Shown here: piece after piece, positions 18,979-29,478 of the stretch
Layout: the number at the start of each line of letters is the position of its first letter
Position numbering within the stretch: the first letter of the stretch is position 1
Origin: Tritrichomonas musculus
Lineage: Eukaryota > Parabasalia > Tritrichomonadida > Tritrichomonadidae
NCBI GenBank assembly: GCA_039105265.1
Contig: JAPFFF010000028.1
Span: 310,001 to 374,000, forward strand
Reading direction: 5' to 3'
DNA length: 64,000 bases
Notes under the pieces: generated by a model
Seen by the model: only the letters and a program-made list of their open reading frames with translations
What the model was told of the DNA's origin: nothing
Databases searched by the model: none
Program-made: the position numbers and the translations under genes

Positions 18979-21142
18979 CTAATTATCTATATTGTTTTTT
19001 AGGTTATTAATTATGTTTAATGGAGCCATAATAAAAATATTATTACTGCAACATAAGAATGCACCTTCATCCATTCTTTGAAGTTTTGAATTTTCATCAA
19101 ATTCAATAATTCGAAGATTTTTACAGGCGAAAAAAGTATCTCTCGGAATTTCAGTTACAAGAGGTGGAATTATCATACAACTGATATTTGTGTAAGCGAA
19201 TGCATTTTCTTCAATTGTTTGAATTTGTGTGTCATTTGGGAACTCAATTTTCCGAAGTTTTCCGCAACCAAAAAAAGCGGAATCGCTTATTTTGGTGATA
19301 TTATGTGGAAATGTAAACCTTTCAATTTGAGTGTAAGAAAAAGTGGATTTCACAATTGTTTGAATTTGTGTGTCTTTTGGAAATTCAATCAAATAAAGGT
19401 TATTAGAATAATTAAACGATGAACCTCCAATATGCTTGATAAAATTTGGAATTCTGACGGTTTTGACATTTCGTGAACAAAAAGCAATTGAATCATAAAT
19501 ATCAGATTCAATTGACGATTTTCCAATTATGAAAATTTCATCATATTTTTTGTATCGAGGATTGTTTGGACTAACATCGACTTGTGTATTTTAAAATGAA
19601 CATCATTGATTCAAAACAAGTTACTCAAGATTTGTGCATCCTTCAAAGGCTCCAATGCCAATTTCAATCACACCAGATGGAATTGTAACTTTACCTAATG
19701 ATTCACATCCTGAAAAACTTCGTTCGCCTATCGTTCTTAATGATGCTCCAAAATTCACTTCATAAACAGATTTGCAATCACTAAACGCATTTGTTGGAAT
19801 CGATTCCAATGCATCATCCAGCTTTATTGAGATCGGCACACTGCATCCTGCGATTTCAGGTGGAACTGAAATATCAGAAATATTCAAGCATATATTTACA
19901 ATGAAATCGTTTGAATTACTTAGACCAGATATCTTTTCAAAAAGGTCATCTACAGAATAAGGGTAATCCAATTCAAAATACACGATTTGAAGGTGGTTCA
20001 AAATTTGAATAAATTCAGGTGAATTGAAATAATTCTTTGCATAAAGAATGATGCAATATTCATTTGAAAACTTGATTTTATTATCGTTAGAATTAATCTC
20101 ATTTATTGTGCTTATTATTATATCCTTCAATTCTTTATCAAACTTATCAAAACCAGGAATATTTCTCAGCGATCTGTAGATGTGTCTCAGTTCTTTCTTC
20201 AATTTCCGCGACGATGTGAAAAAGCTAGAAGGACAAATACTGAACCAATTTGATGGATCATTTGGATCAGCATTACTATTGACCAATTTGATGTAATTAC
20301 GAAAATCATTCTCATCGATGTCATTAGTAATGAACTCTTTGTTCGTCTCTATTTCATGAACAATTTGCTTAAAAGTCGGCCTGTTAGATGGACTCGTTGA
20401 CCAACATTTATTTATAAGATTCTTGTAGCATCGTGGAACAGAATCATCAATGGGTCTGTCTTCTTTTTCGTGATCATTTCGTAGACAATGAATGCATTAG
20501 CTTAAACATCGCTTGCTTTTGAATATTGCGGATCAGATTCATCGACAAGAATCTCAGGAGCTAAATATACAATTGTTCCTTTGATGTCTTTTGATGATTG
20601 CAATACATTCGAGTTGTTCCGGTTCATAACTTTCGATAATCCAAAATCTGATATTTTGGGAAATAAATAATCATCAAATAGGATGTTGTCAAGTTTTAGG
20701 TCTCTGTGAATGATATCATTTTCGTGCAGATAGGACATTATTGATGCAATGCCATAAATATGAATGAGCATTTTTGTTGGGGTCCACAAATCGAGTGGAT
20801 AGTTGATCTTTTTACGTATAATAAGGTCATATAAGGTGCCATTGGATAAATATTCCGTTATAATGACAGGGTATTCTTGATCTTGTAAATCAATTGGACT
20901 ATAGCCTATAAATTTGACAACCTATGGATGATTTATTTGAGCTAAAAGATTTACTTTACGCTTTAATGATAACTTGAATTCCTCATTATGTTGAGTTAAA
21001 GAATTTTTTGAGATTTTGCAACATATTTGGTTTTAAGATCTTTTTTAACAACAATATGAACTTCCCCAAATCCTCCTTCCCCAATTTTATTTAATAAAAT
21101 AAATTCTTCCAGATTAAGAAATGCTTCATCTTGATTTTTCAT
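18979..21142 (-). pseudogene. Decayed TKL-like kinase-LRR_5 gene
   Basis: This is a broken paralogue of the intact gene at 21444-23822, in head-to-head orientation. On the minus strand it reads in order: start MKNQDEAF and glycine loop GEGGFGEV near 21140-21040; kinase C-lobe with IIHRDLKLDNILF and ISDFGLSKV (20789-20502); the cap module (FELDYPYSVDDLF..ICLNISDISVPPEIAG..SIPTNAFSDC) at 20286-19780; LRR units to 19621; then an insert module and further LRR units to 18979. At least one nonsense codon (where YAYAFIVYE continues in the paralogue) and three or more frameshifts interrupt it. The last segment has no ATG at its proper start. It is not expected to make a full product, though the 221-codon frame 19621-20286 might still be translated. 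Confidence 0.85.
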
Positions 21143-21443
21143 TTCTATATTTTTTAAATTAAAAAACTCAAAAAAATTGTGAATAAAATATTCAAATAAA
21201 AAATTTTGTTTCTCAATTATTTATATTATTCAAAATTACATTATTATTTATCTAAATAAAATACAGATATATTAAATATTTTTAAATATTTATAAATATT
21301 AAATATAAAAATTAATTTAAATTTTATATTAAAGCATTAGTTTTCTTAAAAAAATAAAAGAAATGTGGAATATATAGATAACAATCAATTTTTTTTTTCA
21401 TTGAAAAAGTTACTACTTTTTTGTTTTGGTTTGAATAAACAGA
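21143..21443. promoter_or_regulatory. Head-to-head spacer between kinase-LRR gene and its pseudogene
   Basis: About 300 bp of very AT-rich sequence between two divergent starts, so it should hold the promoter of the intact gene. TTGAAAAAGTTACTAC lies about 40 nt before its ATG and contains the AAAAAGTT word seen upstream of other genes here. No TATA-like or other known element can be assigned. Confidence 0.35.
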
Positions 21444-23822
21444 ATGAATCAAGATGAACAAATAATTAATCCCGAAAATTTCATTTTATTAAATAAAATT
21501 GGCGAAGGAGGATTTGGGGAAGTTTATATTGTTATTAAAAAAGAACACGAAACCAAATATGTTGCAAAAATCTCAAAAATTTCTTTAACTCAACATAATG
21601 AAGAATTCAAATTATCATTAAAACGTGAAGTAAATCTTCTTGCTCAAATAAATCATCCCTATGTTGTCAAATTTATAGGTTATAGTCCAATTGATTTTTT
21701 ACACCGCAACAGACCAGTTATTATCACCGAATATTTACCCAATGGCTCATTATATGATCTTGTTAAGCGTGAAAAGAACAATTTTTCTCTTGAATCTTGG
21801 ACACCCACAAAAAAATTAATTAATATTTTTGGCATTGCCTCAATAATGTCCTATTTGCATAAAAACGATATTATACACCGAGACCTAAAACTTGACAATA
21901 TTCTCTTAGACGACTACTTATTTCCCAAGATCGCAGATTTTGGATTATCGAAAGTTTTGCATAAGCATACAAATTCCATTACAACGCAATCAAAGAGAGG
22001 CATTAAAGGCACAATTATGTACACTGCACCCGAACTCTTCAATAAATCTGAAAAATCACAATATTCGAAAGCAAGCGATGTTTATGCATATGCGTTCATT
22101 GTGTATGAGATTCTGAATCCCACTTTTCCTTACAGAAACCAGAGAATTTGTGAAGTCATAAATGATGTGAAGAACAATAAACGTCCTATAATTGACAAAA
22201 TTGTGCCCAAATGTTACAGAAAACTTATCAAAAAATGTTGGTCACATAGTCCAAAGCACCGACCGACATTTGAAAGCATTGTTAACAAACTGAAAACAGA
22301 AAAAGAATTCATTACTGATGATATTAATTCTAAAGAATATCGTGATTATATAGAATTATTTGAGAACTGTTCAAATGATCATGTTGACTTATCCAATTTT
22401 ACTAAAATTAAAATCGGTCCGGATAGTTATTCGCTCAAATATGACCTTAGCAAAAATGGCCAATTTTTTAACAAGCTTGCCGAAGATACTAGAAAGATAT
22501 TTGAAAGAGCATTGAATGAAAGATCTAATGGTCAATTGTTTGTAATTTCTGATGATGAGTCTCTTAAATTGTTTGCTACAAAATCTTTCGATTCTCCTTA
22601 TTTTGCAAACGTTTTAAATTATTTTTCTGATGTGATTTTCGAGCTGAAAAGTGGAAATAATATTTTGGCGCCAATTCTCGGAAAGCTTTCGATGCTGTTT
22701 GACAAAGATTCATCAATGATAAAAGTGCATTTATTTGTTTCTGATTGTTCTCATTTGTCTAAAATTATTGGTGAAAAAAGTGTGCCGATTTCATTAAAGC
22801 TGGATGATGAATTTGAATCGATTCCAAACAATGCGTTTAGTGATTGCAAATCTGTTTATGAAGTGAATTTTGGAGCATCATTAAGAACGATAGGCGAACG
22901 AAGTTTTTCAGGATGTGAATCATTAGACGAAGTTGTAATTCCATCGAGTGTGATTGAAATTGGCATTGGAGCCTTTGAAGGATGCGCAAATCTTGAACAT
23001 TTTGAAATTAAAACTAATGAAATGAATGAAATCAAAGAAATCAAAGAATATACATTCAAAGGATGTGAAAGATTAATAGAAATAACACTGCCAAGAAGTA
23101 TTAATAAAATTGGTAGATATGCATTTGAAGGATGCAAATCACTGAATTCGCTTGATAAGAATATTTTAGAAGGAAATGAGTATATTGGTGAACAAATAAC
23201 AATAATTGAAGAAGGAACATTCAAAGGATGCTCTAGTTTGAGTGTTATAATAATTCCAACAAATATAACAGATATTGAAAACGACTCATTCAAAATGTGC
23301 ACCCAATTAAAGAATATCATATTTGAAACACCATCATCATTACGCACCATTAAAGATCAAGCATTCAGAAGCTGCACATCGTTGGTTGAAATAAAGATTC
23401 CAGGATCAGTGAAAAAGATTGGTTCATGCGCATTGAAAGGCTGCACGTCATTAGAAAAAGTGAGTCTTCCTGCATCAGTCGAGTCCATTGGATCGAGTGC
23501 GTTTGAAGGATGCACGAAACTCATTGAAGTCGATCTGAAATCAAGAATTAAAATTCTTGAAGAGAAAACATTTAAAGGATGTATTTCATTACAGAGAATT
23601 GAAATTCCATCAAGTGTTCAAGAACTTTGTAAAGAAACATTCTGTCTATGTTCATCACTTGAAAACATTTCACTTCCACATAAATTAAAAAGGATTGGAA
23701 CACGAACATTTGCCAGTTGTATTTCACTTTCAGAACTCAAAATTCCTAACAATGTTGAAACCATTGGAGACAATGCATTTAATTTATGCGCATCTTTAAA
23801 AATATATCGACATGGTGAATGA
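21444..23822 (+). CDS. TKL-like protein kinase with C-terminal LRR_5 domain
   Basis: This intact kinase-LRR fusion has 792 residues. The kinase spans about 12-290: glycine loop GEGGFGEV (about 19), Lys in YVAKISK (about 41), IIHRDLKLDNILL (about 143), ADFGLSK (about 165) and TAPEL, so all catalytic residues are present. The HRDLKLDN loop and short insert suggest the TKL/STE side of the kinome. A segment of about 150 residues without known fold follows; its latter part (FELKSGNNILAPILGKLSML..SMIKVHLFVSDCSHLSKIIG..SIPNNAFSDC) is shared with two other kinases in the window and leads straight into at least ten LRR_5 units (about 445-790). No signal peptide or transmembrane helix is visible, so it is probably a cytosolic sensor-like kinase. 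What it binds or phosphorylates is unknown. Confidence 0.92.
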   Translation: MNQDEQIINPENFILLNKIGEGGFGEVYIVIKKEHETKYVAKISKISLTQHNEEFKLSLKREVNLLAQINHPYVVKFIGYSPIDFLHRNRPVIITEYLPNGSLYDLVKREKNNFSLESWTPTKKLINIFGIASIMSYLHKNDIIHRDLKLDNILLDDYLFPKIADFGLSKVLHKHTNSITTQSKRGIKGTIMYTAPELFNKSEKSQYSKASDVYAYAFIVYEILNPTFPYRNQRICEVINDVKNNKRPIIDKIVPKCYRKLIKKCWSHSPKHRPTFESIVNKLKTEKEFITDDINSKEYRDYIELFENCSNDHVDLSNFTKIKIGPDSYSLKYDLSKNGQFFNKLAEDTRKIFERALNERSNGQLFVISDDESLKLFATKSFDSPYFANVLNYFSDVIFELKSGNNILAPILGKLSMLFDKDSSMIKVHLFVSDCSHLSKIIGEKSVPISLKLDDEFESIPNNAFSDCKSVYEVNFGASLRTIGERSFSGCESLDEVVIPSSVIEIGIGAFEGCANLEHFEIKTNEMNEIKEIKEYTFKGCERLIEITLPRSINKIGRYAFEGCKSLNSLDKNILEGNEYIGEQITIIEEGTFKGCSSLSVIIIPTNITDIENDSFKMCTQLKNIIFETPSSLRTIKDQAFRSCTSLVEIKIPGSVKKIGSCALKGCTSLEKVSLPASVESIGSSAFEGCTKLIEVDLKSRIKILEEKTFKGCISLQRIEIPSSVQELCKETFCLCSSLENISLPHKLKRIGTRTFASCISLSELKIPNNVETIGDNAFNLCASLKIYRHGE

Positions 23823-24101
23823 AAAACTACTCAATTTTTTATATATGTAAATATTTTTTTACTCAAGTGTTTTTTAATTATTTTTTTGTTATGCCAAATA
23901 AAATTCTATTCATCAATTGAAATTTTTTATTCTTTAGAAAAAGTTGTTTGTCAATTTTTGTGTCACTTAAACTTTCCCAAAAAGATATAAAAGAAATAAA
24001 TGATAATTACTTGAATTTTATATTTATTTTATAAATAGAAAATTCAAGTAAAATGTCACTAAAGTCAAAACTTTTTCAGAACATAAATGGTCGGTTTGTT
24101 G
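23823..24101. other. Spacer with repeat half A
   Basis: Convergent spacer. ATTCTTTAGAAAAAGTTG through CCCAAAAAGATATAAAA (23923-23992) resembles a stretch at 27114-27197. No gene is seen. Confidence 0.5.
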
Positions 24102-25376
24102 TTAAATTAATTTGCCATAAAATTCAATGGAACAAACATCAAGGTAGTGGCTATTGTTCCAATCAGGGCCAGTTAATTTCATTCGGATGTACTTGAATTC
24201 TTTAGTTTGTGAATTCTTCATTACAAACGTATGAACAATATTACTTCCGTTTAGGTGAGAACAGTCCTTCTCTTCGTCTAGTTGTGTCCACTCGTTCCCT
24301 GTATCAGAGCCTTCAATGACCCAGCTTCGCGGATGATGTTTTCCACGGTAGGTTCTGATTGTGTAGTGTGTGGGAGTCACTTTGTGATGCTTGAATTCAA
24401 AGCAAATCCACGAGTTTGGAGAATTGCTTGGAAAAAATTGATTCTGTGTGTTCTCAATGTCAAGAAGAAGCTTTTTATCTCCATTTGTAGATGACGAAGC
24501 TGTAACATTCACTTCATCATCAATGTTTGATTGTTGTTGAAGATGGGCGAAGATTCCTTTCAGATTCCCACTCGAAAATAAAATGTCTGTTCCTTTCTTC
24601 TTGTATCGTCCTTTCATTTCTTCTTCTCTCATTTCAAAAAGACTCTCACTCAGAGATTTCCAGATGCCTTTCGTCATGTCGTCGATGTCGAAGATCGATA
24701 CAAATTCTTTAATCGACTCTTTCCCGACATTCCTGAAGATGACAAACTCATACAACGAGGCGTATTTCGAGTCTTTCATGTACAGATTGTTGACAATCCT
24801 CAGAAGCTGGTCTTCTGTGTCAATGTGAATTTTGTCGTTTGTTAGAACTTTTTCAATCATATCGTATTTTATTTTAAAAAGTGAGTGTTCTTCTTCTTCT
24901 TTAAATTCATATAAATGGCAACTCAAAAAGTCGATCTCTGCTTTCAATTCTTTTGAATAAAAATGTTCGAGTTTGCTATGGCTTACAATAAGGTCGATGA
25001 CGTTTTCTTTGCTAATTGGGACTTTCGGAATATTGATGTCAATGTCCTCGATTGAAAGTTCTTCAACAAGCTCGCTTATGAATTCAAGATTATTTTCGTC
25101 GAAATCTTTGGTCTTGAAGGTTAAAAGATCAAGGAAATTTTTGAAATTTCCTTTGTGTTCTGTGTTTATGTAATATTGGCTCAATGTTGGATCGTTGTGA
25201 TGCATTTTAGAAATTTTTGGAGATAATAAATCAGCGCAAAACTTGTTTGTTTGAAATTCTTCATCGTTGACAATAAACGTGAAATTTTCTTCATGAATTG
25301 AAAGAGGGACATGTAAGATTGAATCCGTTTGAAGTTTTATTGTAGTTTTCATCTTTTCTAATCTTCCTTTTGCCAT
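24102..25376 (-). CDS. BTB-BACK-F5/8 type C (discoidin) protein, BTBD9-like
   Basis: This 424-residue protein is the intact paralogue of the broken gene at 6872-8133. A BTB-like domain covers about 20-95 (FTFIVNDEEFQTNKFCADLLSP), a BACK-like helical region about 100-255 (FLSCHLYEF, DQLLRIVNNLY, LYEFVIFRNV), and the F5/8 type C fold about 275-424 (SPNSWICFEFKHHKVTPTHYTIR, SWVIEGSDTGNEWTQLDE, FKYIRMKLTG, SIEFYGKLI). This order matches animal BTBD9, which is thought to act as a Cullin-3 adaptor or scaffold. In trichomonads the family is multi-copy and unstudied. The BTB core is shorter than usual, so Cullin-3 binding is not certain. It is flanked by two halves of a repeat that stand together at 27.1-27.3 kb. 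Confidence 0.9.
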   Translation of the reverse strand: MAKGRLEKMKTTIKLQTDSILHVPLSIHEENFTFIVNDEEFQTNKFCADLLSPKISKMHHNDPTLSQYYINTEHKGNFKNFLDLLTFKTKDFDENNLEFISELVEELSIEDIDINIPKVPISKENVIDLIVSHSKLEHFYSKELKAEIDFLSCHLYEFKEEEEHSLFKIKYDMIEKVLTNDKIHIDTEDQLLRIVNNLYMKDSKYASLYEFVIFRNVGKESIKEFVSIFDIDDMTKGIWKSLSESLFEMREEEMKGRYKKKGTDILFSSGNLKGIFAHLQQQSNIDDEVNVTASSSTNGDKKLLLDIENTQNQFFPSNSPNSWICFEFKHHKVTPTHYTIRTYRGKHHPRSWVIEGSDTGNEWTQLDEEKDCSHLNGSNIVHTFVMKNSQTKEFKYIRMKLTGPDWNNSHYLDVCSIEFYGKLI

Positions 25377-26113
25377 ATATTTTGACGATAATGTGGTTAT
25401 ATTTTACTAAACTTTTTGATAAAAAATTTTTTTGAATTCAAATATTTAAAATGAAATAAAAAAAAATACCAAAATATTTTTAAATTGATTTATGTGGCAT
25501 TTGTATTGAGAAAATTACAATCTCATCTGAAGAAAAAAACATTGATAATTTTATTTTCACGAAATTGAAGTCATTAAAAGAAGTTATAATATTATCACCA
25601 ATTAATAAAATATGAGAGATAATAATTTCATCATCCTTCAAAACAGTTCGCTCTACTTTTGAATGATGATGGAATTGTTATGTAACTCCAATAAAATAAA
25701 TGGGCCTTAGAAAAAATTTGATTTGCAGCTAATGATAAATAATTAATGCATTCAACTATTTCTTTTTCTCATAAGCTTTTTAATGTAATTGAAATATTTA
25801 AACCAGCCTCAAAAATCACTTTCATACAGTCAAAATGATGTGACTTTTCAATTATTGAAATTTTCCATTGCAAAAGTGGATTTTTCTGTCACAAAATGGA
25901 AAACAGGTTTATTGAAATAGGAGAAAATAAATATAAAATGTTTGTATAATAAAATATAATTCAAAATTTGAAAGTGAGAACTTTTTTTATTTTGTAAATT
26001 ATAAATTTCAAATGAACTCAAAACCAAATAAATAAAAAAAAATAATATTTCAAATAATTATCAAATGTCAAAAGTATTCTTTAGTAAACTTTAATTCATG
26101 TTCTGTTGTCATT
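25377..26113. other. Intergenic region with repeat half B
   Basis: No gene is seen. AACTTTTTGATAAAAAA lies about 30 nt upstream of the BTBD9-like start. Half B of the repeat (25792-25860, ATATTTAAACC..AATGATGTGACTTTTCAATT) resembles 27241-27309. Confidence 0.5.
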
Positions 26114-27064
26114 TTAAAATGCATAGTTTTTGATTGCTTGTAATTGCTTTTGTGTTAAATGAATATCTTCATATCTTTCAAATTCATCAACTACTTCATT
26201 GATAATTTGGATAGCTCTGTTGTTATTTAAACGTGCTGCCTTAATAATGTATTCAAGTCCAATATCAATATTTTCTTCAACACCAAATCCGTTTATATAA
26301 AGTTTTCCAATTGCAAGAATAGAATCAGAATGATTTTGTTTCGCTGCTTTTTCAAACATTTTTTTCGCCTCATCGTAATTCTTTTCTTCTTCATATACAA
26401 TGCCTAAGTTATATTGTGCCTTTGGACTATCACAAATTCCCCAATAATATTTAGCCAAGTCAAGATTATCATTATTTGCATAGTAAAAACCTAAATTTAA
26501 ATATGATTCGTTAACTCCATATATGCAACCCAATTTGTAGTATCTTCTTGCGCGATTTATATTTTTCTGTGTACCAAATCCATCCCTACAAAAAACTGCC
26601 AAATAAAACAATGCATTTTTTTCTCCAAGTTTTGCAGCCTTATTGAAATATTGATATGTTTGATTTGGATTCTTTTTAACACCTAAACCATCACGATAAA
26701 TTAAGCCTAATTTCATTAATGCATCAGTATTATCTTGGTCTGCTGAAAGTTCAAAGTACTTTTTAGATTTTGCATATTTTCTTTCTCCATTGTATATCAT
26801 TCCTAATTGATATTGTGCTACATCTGAATTATATTTGTTTGATAAAACCTTAAAATATTGTTTAGCTTTCTTTTTGTTAAGTTCCAAACCAACACCTTTC
26901 ATGTACATTTGTGCTAATTCGAGGATTGCATCGGAAGAACCATTATTAGCTGCTATTTCGAAACATTTGATTGCATTTGGATAATCTTTTTGAATGAGAA
27001 ATGTTTTTCCTAAATCAGTGATTACTTGTGAATTATGATTTTTATATACCAACATCATCATCAA
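26114..27064 (-). CDS. Sel1-like repeat protein
   Basis: This 316-residue protein is made of about eight Sel1-like repeats of 33-38 residues with the core 'A..LG.(M/I)Y..G.GV..N...A..YF..AA..G...A'. Examples are ILELAQMYMKGVGLELNKKKAKQYF, LMKLGLIYRDGLGVKKNPNQ and AIGKLYINGFGVEENIDIG. Sel1 repeats form a right-handed helical solenoid that holds protein partners. In trichomonads they are often joined to kinases. A decayed kinase lies 0.9 kb upstream on the same strand, so this may be the surviving half of such a gene (inference). There is no signal peptide. The start has four Met codons in a row; the first is used here but any could serve. The stop codon is within TTTAAAA. Confidence 0.88.
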   Translation of the reverse strand: MMMMLVYKNHNSQVITDLGKTFLIQKDYPNAIKCFEIAANNGSSDAILELAQMYMKGVGLELNKKKAKQYFKVLSNKYNSDVAQYQLGMIYNGERKYAKSKKYFELSADQDNTDALMKLGLIYRDGLGVKKNPNQTYQYFNKAAKLGEKNALFYLAVFCRDGFGTQKNINRARRYYKLGCIYGVNESYLNLGFYYANNDNLDLAKYYWGICDSPKAQYNLGIVYEEEKNYDEAKKMFEKAAKQNHSDSILAIGKLYINGFGVEENIDIGLEYIIKAARLNNNRAIQIINEVVDEFERYEDIHLTQKQLQAIKNYAF

Positions 27065-27959
27065 ATTAAAAAATGAAATGAATATTATTATTATTTCTTT
27101 TATGAAGTTGACATTTTTTTCTATTCTTTAGAAAAATTTTTGTCTATTCAAAAATAAAAATTTTGTGTCACCAAAACCTTCTCAAAAAGTTATAAAATTT
27201 TTATATAATTTTGTAAAAATTGCCTTATCATATGTTTTAAAATATTTAAACTGAGCTTAAAATCACTTTTTTCAAGTTAAAATGATGTGGTTTTTCAATT
27301 ATTTCAATTTTTATAAAAGCTTTTATTTTCTGAAGACAGATAAAGGCCAATTATGACCTTAACTGCGGTGGGCAAATCCGATTTCCTTTTATTATTATTA
27401 TTATTTTTCAATTTTCTTTCAATTTATAATAAGAATCTCTTATTAAATAAAAACGGATCGATTCTAAAAAAGTTATACAATTGAAAGAACCTTCAAAAAG
27501 AGGAATCTCCTCAGAAAAAATAATCATAATAAAATAGCAAAAAAAAAAAAAAAAAAAATCTTTTTATATTACAAAATTTTTTAAGATTCTTACCGCCATC
27601 CTCGGCTTCGCTCGACGCCAGTTAGGCGGTATGTAGTCTGGGCAAAAATTATGTAAAAATATAAAAATATAACACTGCAATTACCAATTTTTCAAAATAT
27701 TGGAGAAATAGAAATTTTAACATGCGCATTGATTTATTATCAATGAATTAAAAAATATTATTATATATTTTTTTCATTGGAATCTCATGTAATCTGCTTG
27801 CGTCAAATCTAATTTGCACAATTTAAATTTTTATCATGTGAATTGATCACCAATGTCAAACAATCCATTTTGTAAGAAGTTTTGATTTGTAATTTCTTTT
27901 TTGCATTTCAATTTTATGTTTCATTAATAAATATCAGTTGAGAATGAAAATGAAAATTA
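27065..27959. other. Spacer with composite repeat and a GC-rich hairpin
   Basis: Holds repeat halves A (27114-27197) and B (27241-27309) in a row. A long A-run is at 27539-27558. A GC-rich hairpin follows at 27591-27631, with arms TACCGCC/GGCGGTA and loop containing GGCTTCGCTCGACGCC. It is out of keeping with the AT-rich surround. No gene is seen. Confidence 0.5.
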
Positions 27960-28815
27960 ATCGGTTTCATTAATTATTTCAGGAGCAGCATATTCTGAAA
28001 GTTCGTTGTTGAATGCTTCCCTTTGTTTTCAATCATTCATTCATAATCAATCAGAATCATTTTTCCATTTTGATGAATAAAGAAATTATTTGGTTTTAAA
28101 TCTCTATATATATAATTATTGTATCGAAGAAATTCAAGTATCATCATAACCTCAGGTATAAGTTTGATTTGTTCATTCATATCGTTGAAATTATTCAATT
28201 GAAGATTTTCGATGTATTCGAAAATCAAGCATTTCTTGGAATCGAAATATGTCCTGCTAAAATATTCTAATAAAAATGGATGATGAACCTTCAGATAATG
28301 TTTATTCTCTTTTTGAAATAAAGGTTCTTCGTTAAATATTTTTATTGCAGATAATTTTCGATTTTTGATATGATATATTAATATGGCATTTGAGTTTGCC
28401 ATTCCAAATAATCTAAGTGGAATGAACTCATCTGCCTTAACTTCAATGTCTTTGACTTCTGATTTAAAATAATATGAAGATTTGAAAAATTAATATGATG
28501 TTTCATGATTATATAAGCAGATAAATTAATTCTGATCGATATTAATGTCTCATATTTCGTTAAAATTACAGAAATCAGCAGAAAATATTTAATCTCATCA
28601 TTAAATAGTTGATCCCTTATCTTATTTATATCTAAATGAATATCATTGTGTATACAAGAAAAATATTCAAGTATGTCAGGATTTGAAATATAAATGATCA
28701 ATCTTTGGCTATTAAGAAAAAATTTTTCAATAAATGCATATCTTTTTCTAAAAAAAATTTCATTGAAACATAATATATAATATTTTTTATTTGATAGCAT
28801 ACATATATTAATCAT
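27960..28815 (-). pseudogene. Decayed protein kinase gene
   Basis: The first frame (28378-28815, 145 codons) reads an N-terminal region I do not recognise. The second (28037-28402) reads the kinase: SAIKIFNEEP (Lys of strand 3), FLLEYFSRTYF, CLIFEYIE, IYRDLKPNNFFI (catalytic loop, with YRD for HRD) and MILIDYE where DFG is expected. After that the similarity goes on in other frames to about 27960 (YAAPEII-like). At least two frame changes and a stop break it. DYE in place of DFG means that even the ancestor may have been an inactive or atypical kinase. Together with the Sel1 gene downstream it may once have been a kinase-Sel1 fusion; this is inference only. Confidence 0.7.
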
Positions 28816-29473
28816 AGTTATTTTTAGTTCATTGATCCTTTCTTTTCAATTTCGATTTTTAATCAACAAGAAATTAAATAGGCTTGTTATTCTCCGATTC
28901 TCGAGATCGATAATTGATTAACTTTTTGATATCGATACATAAATATGCACAGATTCTCGAGATCGATTTCAGAGATCGATGATTTTTTTTCTCTGCTTTT
29001 GACATCAGAATTTTCAATTAAACTTTTTGATAAATATATGATCGCAATTTAATCTTAAATATTTCATAAAAAAGATTGTATTTTTTGACTTTAATCTAAA
29101 AATAAACATCAATACATTCTATTATTTATTTTTAAATATTTTTAAATCATAAATACCAATTATAAAAAAAGAAAAATCTGCTTGAGATCTCGAGATCTCG
29201 GTAATTGATTTCAAGTTTACAACTATTTTTATATCACATTTCATTAAATCATGATAATCGATAATCTCGATATCAGATTTTTAAGCTGATAATCGAGTAT
29301 CAGATGTAAAAAAAGTGATGTTTTTTATATCGATTCTCAAAATAGCAATAACTTGTTTTTCCCTCTTTATTTTAAGATTTTTTTAACTAGTTCACTTCTT
29401 AAAATCTCTTTTGGTTTTTGTTTTTGAGGTTTCAAAATTAGCAAAATATTTTTTAAAGGAAGAAAATAAAAGT
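28816..29473. other. Spacer with a cluster of ATCGAT / CGAGATC motifs
   Basis: No gene is seen. Between about 28890 and 29340 there are many copies of ATCGAT, GAGATC, TCGAGA and ATAATCG, including the perfect palindrome GAGATCTCGAGATCTC at 29184-29199. CG dinucleotides are rare elsewhere in this window, so the clustering is unusual. It ends just before the DNA-element fossil. Confidence 0.6.
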
Positions 29474-29478
29474 GATAC

